Assembly (NCBI RefSeq): GCF_009870125.1
Contig: NC_046683.1
Location: forward strand, 56,807,869-56,871,868
Direction of reading: 5' to 3'
DNA length: 64,000 bases
From: Drosophila pseudoobscura
Taxonomy: Eukaryota > Arthropoda > Insecta > Diptera > Drosophilidae
Shown: positions 44,201 through 56,200 of the stretch, one piece after another
How the letters are laid out: every line of letters begins with the position of its first letter
Position numbering within the stretch: the first letter of the stretch is position 1
Position numbers and translations under genes: made by a program
The notes under the pieces: generated by a model
Seen by the model: the letters and a program-made list of their open reading frames with translations, nothing else
Told to the model about the DNA's origin: nothing
Databases searched by the model: none

Positions 44201-47200
44201 TAATTGCAATTTGTTCTCTTGGGCCAGCGTATCCGAAATTTGAATTGCTAATATGTTTGTCGTGAACAAAAATGAAATAAAACCTCAGAATTAGGCAAAA
44301 GTGATTTAATTATATCTGAAATACGAATCGCAGCAGAGAGTGGGGATTAGTTTAATGAGCTATCCTTGAGGCAGCTTTGAAGTGCTTCAAAGAGTATCCT
44401 GCATCCAGAAGGATATCCAATTACATGTATTTCCATCCTCCGTTCTATGCTTTTCAAGCACACTGCAGTTGGATATATTTTCACCCGTTCTTTGGGGACT
44501 TTTCAGTTGTACTCCATGGTTCTTCTTGGCTTGTTAGGAAAACCCAATCTCTGGCTCCGTTGCCTTGCCAACAAAAGAAGAAAAAACCAAGAGAGAGAGA
44601 GAGCAGATGAAGGCCAAAACTGGAAAATGTTGGAATGTGGGTAATTACGAAACGGACTGCTGGCTTTGAGCCGTTGAGTGGCATTTGGTTGTTGGTTTGG
44701 CATCAAAAAAGCATTAAAGGTCATAAAACCCGATGCCCGGACACTCGCATCAATTAGACAATGCAGTGCCATCACAGCCAGTGCCTTCGGCCCGTGGAAA
44801 CGTACATAACGACGTCCCCACTCAACTCCGGACTAGGGACAAATATTATTCCATCAGGCCATGATGATTGCTTGGAGTATTTGTTCATATGTCGGCATAC
44901 ACATACCCGCACAGCCATGAATGGTCATACTCGTACATGACTTGGCTCAAGCCCATGCTCCCGCTCCCCATCATCATCCCCATCATCCCCGTCATCGTCC
45001 TAGTTCGCAGAGCTCATTGTTTGCCATTTTCCTGGTGCTCAGTCTGCTGCTCTGCTGCTGGTCTTTCTGCTGTTGTTTCCTCTGACATCTGTGTGACATT
45101 TTTGTGTTGGTTGCATGAAAAATATTTTCATTTGTGCTTAGCGGCCGGCATACAACCCCTCAACCTCTGAGCCCTAGGCTTTGGTTGTCATTTGCCAGGG
45201 GAAAACGGGTATGCCAGCCGGTATGCTCCGCATTCTTGATCAAGTCTGCATCTGCGTGTCTGTGTGTCCGTGTCCGTGTTCGTGCTCGTGGCGGAAGATT
45301 CATCTTCTTTCAGAGATGCCTATCCTTTATCCTTGAGATATTTTCCTTTTCCTCGTATCTTTTTTTTTTTTTAAATACAAAACTAAATGTTTGTTCGCCC
45401 CATGCACATTATCTCTGCCTCTGTGTCTGCCTCTGTGTCTCATGGCTGCGTCTCTTTCTGTACTGCCTGCAAAAAAGGACAAAAAAGGACAAGTCCAAGG
45501 ATAATGAAAATGGCGCTGTTGTGTAGATGCTGATGCTGCCGCCATTGTCGTCGTTTTTCGTTCCATCTGCAATAAGGACATTCTACGGCATTGCCAGTGA
45601 GGGCGAGGACGTCTCCAACAGCGGCACTATTTCTGTGGCACATCTTGGCAGCGCCACCAAAATGTATCCTGCATAAGCAATGTCCCATCCTTCCATGTGT
45701 GTCCATGTCTCTTCTCTGCATTCAGATGTCGTCGCTTGGTTGAGTCGTTAAGCAGAAAAACGAATATTTCTAGAAGCTTGTCATTGATCGATGGCTGGAA
45801 ACGGCAAAAGGAGCTAGATATGTTCGAGATGATCGATAAGTGTGTATCTTATCGACACCATTACTCGACTAACACTCTAATTGTCTACAGGACTGCCATC
45901 TCAGGCCGCATCATCTCCGGCTCGAAGAATTAGTAGGTATGCTTAGCTAAGTCCTGGCTCTCATTTTCAATTACCCTTTTGCCAATCACAGATCCATTTG
46001 CTGTTCATTACCTATCAACCCATCTCAACCCATCTCATCCCATTTAGAGTCTGCCAGGCAACGACAACTTGCAACTGCGGTTGTGGCAGTGCATCTCGTC
46101 GGGGCACAAATCAATGCCACAGGGGAGTGCCACGTAGGAGCAGGTGTTGTTGTGTGGCACCAACTTCATGCCAAAATGTAATCAATTATTGGCAAAATGT
46201 ACCTGCTGCTGGCTGGCTGATGCTTCTGTTGCTGTGACTGTGGCTTTGCTTTGCTGTTGCTGGTCCCATTCCTGTTTGCCACGGCTGACCTCATGCCAGC
46301 GGAAACGGAAGTCAGAACGGCACGGCACAGAGGAGCGGGGTGGGGGGGAGGAAGGTGGTTGGCATGTCTGTGTGTGGCTCCTGTTTGATTGTTGCTTTGT
46401 GGATTGGAAGGCCCTTCCACCCTCCGGGTATGTGTAATTTGGACACATTTGGGCTGGTAGTAAAACATGCAATAAAAGTTGGCTAACACACACAGGCACA
46501 CACACACCCATTTCCAGACAAGCCAATGGCTGTCTGTGATGGCAAATAAATTACCTTGCAGTTTAGCCATTAATTAAATCTGGCCCAAAGCATTCTCCAA
46601 TGTTTCTGTCCACTTGTCCCTGACCAACGTAGCGTATGCGCAATGTTTTGTTTTGAAAGGAATTCCTTCTGATTTGCTGCTGGCTGCTATCTGCTGTCTG
46701 CTGTCTGCCAGGAATGCAGTTCAAGGCTCAAACTGAACTTTGAACTTAGCTGCAGCCCCAAAGCTGCTCCTCTCTTTTCCCTCTGGCCCCAGCCCTTCTT
46801 TACGAGCATTTCGTTTGGAAAACTCACTTTCTGTCGGTTGCCCATTTTGGGGGATTTCTTTTTTACTGAGGCAGCCATTTCCCATTTCCATTTCACTTGG
46901 TCTGCAATATTCGGCCAAACGTTGGGGGAATTTCTCGGCTTTTCCTTGGTATTTTAAGCTGTATTTAATTTGGGCCCTTTCCAAGTGCTGCCCTCCAATT
47001 GGGGGCTGCCATTTGTGCAGATTTCCCGGTGGCCTCTTCATTGTGATTCGATTAGAGCTTCATTTCCATATGAAATCGGCCTTGAAAGGGTGGCGGGTGG
47101 TAGGTGGTGGGTGGTGGGTGGCTGGTGGTGGTTGTCCGACAGTTGTTGCTAATGGGAAAAACGTTCTGTTCTGCTTTCGAACTGCGGTCTCCACTCCACA

Positions 47201-50200
47201 CACTGCTGTCCAATGGCCAGGGGCAAACTAATTTAACATGACATGGCCTCTCCCCATGGGCCTGCCTTTGACACTTAACCACTGGCAAATCGGAAATTTA
47301 ATGGCTCGCGGCTGTCGTTTATGGCTTTATGTCCACCACCAAATCGCTGCCGCATCTGTGCCAACAACACGAGAAAATCAGCTGGCCCTCTATCTCTCGA
47401 ATAGAGCCTGAAATTAATTTCATTGTAGCCTGAAAGCATCGACAATTACTTTTAAACGCCGACCAGTGTCCAGGCTTAGTCTCGGCGCACATAAATTATC
47501 AATGGTGTTGCCCAACCTGACCTGACCTGACCCCACAATTGACCCTAGTCAGGGGTAGAAAGCAGAAAAAGGAAAACTGTTGAATGCTCCTGGCCGGACC
47601 CAGCCCCATAAAGACACGCATAAATAAGGACCGCAGCCAGGTGTCCATTTGCCAGCGTCAGAACTTCCAAATCACAGTCAAGCCGGCCATGGCCTATCGC
47701 CCTTTGAGGGCGGGAGGTAGGGAGATAGGTAGGGTGTCACAGAAACCTAAGGAATGTTAATGAAGCCGTAAAGTGCGCATTCAACAGCTTTTGGCCTTAA
47801 TCGAAATCAAAAAGACAAACAAAAAACTTCATGGGGAGACAAAGGCAAGTGTGTCTTTGTCTTGGGGCCAAACTCAGGACACATCAGCAGTTTTTTCGCC
47901 ACTTCTCGGGTTATTGGTAGCCGGTTATGTTCTTTGGTTACTTATGAGATGCGGTTCAAAGGCCGTTTTAAAATACGATTTTAAAAAATTTACATTTTCC
48001 GATACAGAAACTTGTTAGAGAATTCTAATATGCTATCCTCGCTCAACAGAATAAGCCTCTCTAATAGCATTCTATTGACAGAATTTTCTAGAAATCTAAT
48101 TCTCTATTATTATTGCACACTAGGAGAAAAAACCAGTGTTAAGCAGGGCTACCAGTGTTGATAAGCAGATCAGAAATGGCAAGCGAAAGTGTTGCCAAGT
48201 CTGCTTTTGACACAGTTAATACCACAGCTCTGTTGTTGTCTTTCATTATAGGCAACAGTACAGATTTCCAACCGTTTTTCCGTACTGTCTGTCGCGCACG
48301 TGTCGATGCCTGTGTTCGCGTTCTGGATTTCTGTAAGCTTGCAGGATATCTATAGACAAGGCACATGTGCCTATACGAAACTCGGGGCGTTAGTGCCGCA
48401 ACATTTGTCTGCCGGTGGCAGTCATCAAAACAGGTCTCTCCCCACGATTTATCTCTCTCTCTCTCTATCTCCCTGGCTGCTATATATGCCTCGGTGTGGG
48501 CAGTGGCTGTCAGCAACAGTTGCCTGCTTTTATATGATAAATGTCCGTGACATCTGCTCCATAGCTCCGCTGCTCCACCGCCTTATCAGTGTACGTGACC
48601 TCCTTTAAATTAACAGAATTTGCTGGAAAGTCTCCATCGATAAGGCTCCTAATGCATCGGGCAAATATTGAAGTTACCTGGACCAAAAGGCGCTTGAATG
48701 GAATTCAATTTGCTGCCGACACACTTGACACAAACGAGCCTGAAGGCCACGCCCTCATCATGCACTCGCCAATACTGGTATATGTATACGTATATGTATA
48801 TGGGAAGGATACATTTTGATGTACATAAGGATGCGTCCATAACTGACATGAATAAATATTCGTCTAGACAACAAACAAGCATTTTAATGCAAATTTAATT
48901 TTCTGACAGGTTGCTCTAATTTGATTGAAAAATATACAAAACATATGCTACGAACAAAACGAAGAGCTGACATGTAGAGTAAATAGGGTACACTTTCCAC
49001 AGGCCGGCCAAGAATGCAACAAGATAGCAGCACCCACACTGCCGCACTCCCACAGAGTGCTACTCATATTCATGTCCATGGAAAATAGCATTTTTCTAAC
49101 AAGTAAATAAAATAAGAAAACTTCCGGACCGGCGTGGCACTGCAACAAATCGGCTTAAGGCGGATGGACCAAGTCTTGCGACTTATCCGGTCTAGAAATA
49201 TACAAATAATACAAGACGGTGTAGTTTAGTTTATCCCACTAAAAGATACCCTCTGATATAATTTTGCGGATACAAATCAAAGGAATCAGTAACCAAATTA
49301 CTCGAATTTGGCTATCGCCTACACCGAATATATCTTAAAACTGTGACATAAATTACCCCAAGCTCAATATACGACAGTGCGCCACAAGGAGAGGGTACTC
49401 GAATATTTCCTAGCATACTTATTGGGGCCGCATGCAATAAAGTTATTTCTTCCTGTTATTCTTAGATTAAACTTTGCTCTTATTTGATATTCCTGATGCC
49501 CAAGGGAAATGTCAGGCCTGGAGAGTTCCACGAGAACAAAAGCAACCACATTTCACCTGCAGAGGGACGCTCGGCCAAGTCTAAACTTGATTAAATGACA
49601 GCAAAACCACTTGACATGCTCGGCGGGTCTTAATTACGGTTTCCAGTCCGCCTTCGCACTGCCTTTCAGCGCAGCTTGAATTATTAAAGAGCCCGGCAGA
49701 CTAGCTCTACCAGCTCTCATAGGAAGGGACTAACTGTTGCACTCAGTGTCCACAGGTGGGCTTTTTGTCACAGAGAAGAAGGGCCTGAAGTGGCAAGCAA
49801 GCACTTTGTTGCTGTTGCTCTTTGCTGTTGCCGTTGCTGTTGCTGTTGAGTGGCACTTACCTGAATGGCTCGCCTCACGGATGAGATCGTGTATGATTTC
49901 ATCACGCACATTTATGCCCAGGTTCTTGAGCATAAACTGAAGCTCGTTGGCGGTGACGCGTCCGTCACGGTTTCTGTCTAATAGATCGAATGCTGTGCGT
50001 AGATCTGAAAAGAAATTTCATATTAGAGAACTATTAGAGAATTATTTATTCAATAATAATAGAATATATGTAAATTTTCCGTAGAATTTGTCGGAAACAG
50101 CAATTGAGCAGTGGTTCATAATATTTCATTAAAATTTTGCCGCCGGAAGTTCGGTTTTTCCCGCGAACAATATTACGTATGCGTCGTGTGGGCGAACAAA

Positions 50201-53200
50201 ACTATAAGCAAGCCTTAAGTGAGTATTTATATGCATATTAAAGGGCAACAAATTGCGTCGAAAGTGTTACCCTGAAATGGAAATGTATCAGAAAAGAGTG
50301 TTTGCTGTGGAAATGCGACACAGAAAACAGAGATTTGGGAGGAAACCCTCTTTTGGTTTGTTATTGCAGCTGTTAAATGTCATAAAATGTTGGAAAAGCA
50401 TATGTAGCTCAATGGGGGAGCAGCTCCTCCCATTTGAAATGTGTGTGGGGAAATAATCGTTCCATGAACTGGCTTAAACTCTCATTCTGGGCGGGGCCTT
50501 GTACAATAATTAAGGCCTTGTCGCGGCCTTCTCTGTGGCATGCCAAGACAAGAGCTTAGTCGATGCTTTGCGGCCATAAAAAGTTGCTGTCTCCGCGCCC
50601 CTGCCTTTGCTACTGCTGCCATCTGCGTCTCACTTTTGGCCCCAATGCCAAATCGATCAAACTTGCAGTTGGCTGGCTGCAAATCCCAATAAATATGGAC
50701 GTTCAGCTAAAACTGATAATTTTTCCAATCGCGCTTAACTTTCTGCGCAATTTGGTTCGTAATTTGGATAAATTCTATGCAATTTGGGTCATGAATATTG
50801 TGATAGGGAAACGCAAGGCTAGGAAAAGAGCTTAAGGCTGAGGCACTGGAAAACATCTTAAAATTCGTACCACCCTGAGCTGCCAACCAACCCGTTCCTT
50901 GGCGGCTTCCGGTGGCATGAAAAGAAGAAGGGAAGAAGATATGCGAAAATTGCATGTAAATTGCTTTGGGCCATGTCTCTTCCACCTACCTGCCGCCGCT
51001 TTTCCTCGCTCTTACGGAATGTGGAGCACTTCCGTTGCCTTGGCTTTGTCGAGTGGCCCGATGTGTGCCTGTACCCCTGCCGCAGCCGGTGGGTGTGCCT
51101 GTGGTGATGCCTGCACCTGTGTGTGTGTGCACTTGTATAGTTTGTAATTGCACACGTGTTTATTCTTCAAATATTGACACATTGACACAATATTTTACGT
51201 TGCTGCGTCTGGTAGCACTGCTGACAGGTGTCAGAGAAGTGGAACATATTGAGGTTGCCCCCATATTGAGGCACACATGTGATTGACATCTAGTTAAGTT
51301 GTAGTCAAATAAATTCGAATTTGCTGTTGTGTCACTTGTGAATGTGATGCGTTTATCGATTTCTGAGCCAACAAAATGTAATCGCAAATTAGTGATGGCA
51401 ACGTGGAGCAAATGTCAAGCTATCCCTATCCCTATCCCTATATCCTACATTCACTAGATATATATATATGTATGTATGATTCTGGCACAGAATTAAGAAA
51501 AGTTTTTAATTGCAATATTAGCTTAGGACAAAGACCTTTCCTCTCGCTTAGAGCTCCCTGCTCTCTGCATCGTGCTCCATGCTCCATGCTCCGTGCTGCG
51601 TGTCCCTCATTTCAAGGCAAAGTGAAAGTGCGCTCAGGCAGAAAGTTTGCAATCTGTAAGTGTCGCACGGAACTAATTGAAGGGACAGCGCCAGGACCAG
51701 CATCCCGATGTCCCTGGGAGACTGAAATTTGAGTCGTTTTCCCCTGCTTGCTGCTGCATTTAAGCCATCAAACTTTGTCCTTAAAACACTTCTTGTTTGT
51801 CTAGCTCCTTGTTGTCTGTTTGGGTTTTCGGTCCGTTGTCCGTTGTCAATGAACTTGATAATTGCATTGCATTGCCCTCTGGGGGCTCTTTGGGGGTTTC
51901 CCATTCGCTTCCCACGGGTCTCATTTGGGGAGTGGAGTGTAATTGAGTTGGAAAAACAAACTTACTTGCCAACACTTCCACAAGCCAAGCCCACACACGA
52001 CATGTAGGACATGGGACCCTAAATTGCACCTTCCACTGCACACTGGTTGTGCTGTAGTCGTAAATAACGCTTAAAAGTTAAAAGTTCTCGCAGAAACTTT
52101 ACCAATCCACCCACACATACGAATATTGGCAGAAGATTTTCCAGGAGCTGGGCTGGCATGGGTGTGCGTATGGGTATCTGACTGTATGCATAAACCAGAG
52201 TGGCCATGAATTGTGGCTTATAGTGGCTGGAAAGCCGTTTATTCGGCGGAAATGCCGCTGATGGTGGTCTCATCTTGGAAATTGTTCATGGTTATGGTTC
52301 ATACAGATATTATATGTAATTTATTGCCATGTAACCTTTCAGATTATAGCCCAAATAACCTTTGGAAGCTTTCTGGTTCAGTGCTACCAAACTGTGGGGC
52401 CTTGACCTTGATTGAATCTCTGCAGAAGCGGAAGTTTTCTTTTTTGCTTTTTGCCTACATTTGCTCTGGTTTATGGTCTGGATTTTCATCTTGCATTGCG
52501 AATTTCCATATCTATTTATAGCCTGCCCTGCCTGACAGTAAACCCTGTTAATCCCCTTTCATGTCGGCACAAGAATTAAATTATTCGAAACAATGGGCCA
52601 TGCTTGAACATTTCGCGCGCGCTTTCCAACACTTCAAACGTGTCAATTTGAAGAGGACGTACATATGTAGGTGTTCGAGTGCCTCTATTTGTCACACACA
52701 CGCACACACACAGGCGAACATTCCCCTCCTCCAGAATGGGGTAGCGTGTGTACTTGAGGGTGTTAAAGAGCCGAACAGAGCCCTGAATGTTGGGAATATA
52801 CATACTATGGGTAGTATATTGTAAAGTTGGGCACAGAAGACACACAGGCACTGACCGCCATCATTAATGTGTTCTTCCGCCCGGAGAACAACAGTCGCGA
52901 GAAATATGAAGAAGGGGGCTCCCTGCCGAATCATAAGAAAATGTAATGAACATATAAAACAATAATAGACTTGGTTGCTGTGTCCCAGCGATAAGATATT
53001 CTATGGTAATTCCCAACAAATCACCACAAAAAAAACACCAAACAAATATGAAGAAGAAAAAAGTACAGATTCGGTGGTCGAATACTTTGATACCCTGGCA
53101 GATCGACGATTGATTTGATTTTTAGATACGATTAAGCTCTAGCAAGGCACTTGAGAGTACAGACTATACAGAGCATTGAAGAACATTTGTATATGTTATG

Positions 53201-56200
53201 GGGATCGATAGGATTAATTAAGCAATTAGTTAGCGTACGTAACAAAAGATACTTCATTCTTAAAGTTACAAACTTCAGGTCATAATTATAACACCTTCTT
53301 GGAGCGTATCGCAATAACAAACACACAAAATTATCGTGTTGATTAGATTGGCAATGCCATTCGTGTTTTTTTTTTGTATTTGTGTTTGTATTTGTATTTG
53401 AGTTTGTCTTTGTCTTTGTGTGTGGGCGGACGGACGGGCGACGGTGATTTGGCATGACACACGACTCTTTGTTGCCCTGCTCCCTGCTCGTCTGCTCGTC
53501 TGCTCGCCTGCTCCAATTTGTTTAAACATTGTGCACATGCATATACATAGTATAGATTTCCAGTGATAATTTTTTGGCATGTCCACAACATCATGTGCTC
53601 TGTTAGCACTTCCATAGAAATGTGCGAACACACGGCCCGGAGATAATTGCATTAGCAAAAAACTGGAGTAGCTAACGGGCAAAAACTGGGAATATGCGAT
53701 CTGCTGCAGGACGATTGCATCACCGTATTATATATTATAGACTTGTGCTATTGATTAGTGCTGACAGATAAGTAGCGAAGTACCGAGCTCCCCCACGTAT
53801 AGCATTTAAATACCCATAAAAGTACACATACGATCAAAAAAATATTTAAATATTTAACAACTTTGAAGTGTGAAAATATCTTAAAATGTATTGAAAGTAT
53901 TTTTAGGAATAAAACATTTACGGTGTGCATTTAACAAATAACAAATATTGAAGTAGGTATTAAAGAATCGAAACGGATGTCCATACTTAGCTCACCTCGC
54001 ACTTGACTTGCGATTTCTTTGTGATCCATTTCTGTAGATCTAGGTTCTTCTTTCCGTTTTATATAGCAGTTCTATATGGTATTTATAGATTTAGCGTGCC
54101 TCTGGACGCCCGTTTATTTGTGCGATTATCTGGCTGTTAAGATGTTCTCTCGTTTTGCTCTTTGGCAATTATTACTTTTACTTTTTGCGGATGTTTGTGT
54201 ACTTTTTGTTGTGTGTCTTTTCCCTGCCTTTCAATGGGGCATGGAGGGTATGAGTAATGTTCGCGATTTGTTTATCCACTTTCAAAAGTTCTCAAAGATT
54301 TCACTTCAAAAATAGCAAATAATGGGTATGATTATTGTTGATCTTGGCAGAGCAGCCTATAAACGATTATAATTAACCCGATTCGGCATGGATTTCTTTT
54401 TGGAAATCCTCCAATCAAAACCCCCATCTCGTAGTACTCGTAGTATTAATTGAAATTAATTACACAACTGAGGTCTGATGACTGATTGAGGTCAAATGCC
54501 AATGTGTTGTTTGGCCTCAGGGTCAGGTTTCTCCTTCTTTGACCTCTCCGCGTCACACACTTGACGGCTTTCATCAAATGTCATTTGTGGAGTTTCCTCG
54601 CACTTGATATGTGTATTGCCTTGCTGCCAATTTCTCTTAAGGCCAATAAATATGGCGTGGAATATTAGCATTCTATAGTTTGGTGGTGAGAATGAATGCT
54701 CAACATTCTTTTGGCTAAACAGCTTTAACAGCTTTGAAATGTTTATCAGATGGGGAAACTCATTTGTCTTATCAAATTTCCAAGCGAATAGCTCTGACCT
54801 GACTCATATCTGTCCTGTCCCAATAGAATGCCAATTGCAAAAGGAAAGTCTTTTGCAGTTGCAACTATTGTTACCACAAGTGACATAACAGACTCCGTCT
54901 GGGGTCTTGCAGCAGTCCTTTCGAACCGGACCCAGACACAGACACAGGCACTGGCACAGACACAGAGTAGGGCTTGGACTTTAAGCCCATTCAGACACAG
55001 GACAGTGTGAAACCAATCAAAACTTTGGCTAACATTATCTCTCCGATTACCATATAACTTGTGAAATTACGCCGCTCTGCCAAGAGGTTCACTGCCCGGA
55101 ATCTAAACTTCGGAACTGATAGCCGGATAGTGGAGATAGCGATAGGTTGGTTGTTAGTTGGGGACTAGACCACAGAGTGGGGACTCGGACTTTCCGTCGC
55201 GTCTTCTGTTGGCAATCGCGTCGACTTCGAAACTGAACTGAACGGCACCCAGCGGAACCTCATGAATGGCAGGCAGGCAGGCAGACAGGGCAACATTGGC
55301 AGCAGCTTCGGGTGGGTGGTGGTTGGCTCCATGATAGGCCCCCCATTCGGTTCTGGTGCCGTTAGATGGCGCCTCGTGTTCGTATGGCTTCGGGTTCGGT
55401 TCAGTTCGGTTCAGGTCGGTTCGGTTTGTGGCTTCGTCGCAATTTCATTCAACAAATCTGTTTTGTTTTTGTTGCTGCTTCTGTTTTCATAACGTTCTTC
55501 TTCGCACGAAGAGAGCCACACAGACGGAGACGGAGAGCGAGAGTCTCTTGCACTGCACTCTTTCCCCTCAGGTCCTCCTCCCCTCCTCACAGCAACACCA
55601 GTGCGAAAGTAAAGCGCATTCACGTGATAAGTTTCGCCTATTTTTTGGCGTTTTTTTTTGCGCGCTATTTCTGAAGGACTTTTCGGGGCTTTTTGTGGAT
55701 GAAATGCGAGTATCATAAGTGTTCAAAGGCACATTAATTGTGGTTTTTGTGATGACAACAGAACGTAAATAAATTGGGGATATTATTCAAAATGTACAGA
55801 CATATATATATATATATATCATTTGTCTGTAAACGTACACATTATTTGCATCCAAATAAATGTTAAACCTTTCCACACACACACACACATCGCCCAAATC
55901 ATTGCCTCTAAAAGACTACCACAGACACCCTGTACATAGTTAAGCCCCTTGCACAACATCCTACAAGGAAAAGGCCTTCACGTAACCTTGGCAGAAAAAA
56001 CAAAAACAAGAAGAACAGGAATGCATTTTGTGCAGCATGCAACGGGAAGCAGGCACGATTCTCCTCGCCTCTCCTTCTCATTCTCTCTCTCTCTCTCTCT
56101 CTATGTTGGAGGGGTAAGCAAAGCTCTCTCTGGAACGACTGGAACCGCTAAAGTCTCTCTTGCATTACCATCTATCTCCCTTCCTCACACAGGCGGAATA

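Larger units (their letters stand above)
43443..49860 (-). other. Eip63F-1 intron (6.4 kb) hosting a nested + strand gene
   Basis: Mostly ordinary intron DNA with TTTGCC/GCC-rich stretches, a GT/GGT-rich tract at 47090-47135, a TC tract near 48453-48465, and a GCTGTT repeat near 49810-49848. The nested gene at 45442-45933 and a 59-codon ORF at 48176 are listed separately. Confidence 0.5.

Noticed and set aside
45998-46130. Further exon-like text downstream of the nested gene (SLPGNDNLQLRLWQCISSGH)
   Set aside because: Phase does not match the preceding exon, which already ends in two stops; kept only as possible 3'UTR.
46166-46570. Overlapping minus-strand frames rich in Cys, Val and His
   Set aside because: They derive from CA/GT simple repeats.
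54828-55010. 60-codon + strand ORF with ATG
   Set aside because: Its second half is a CAGACA simple repeat; no sign of selection that I can see.
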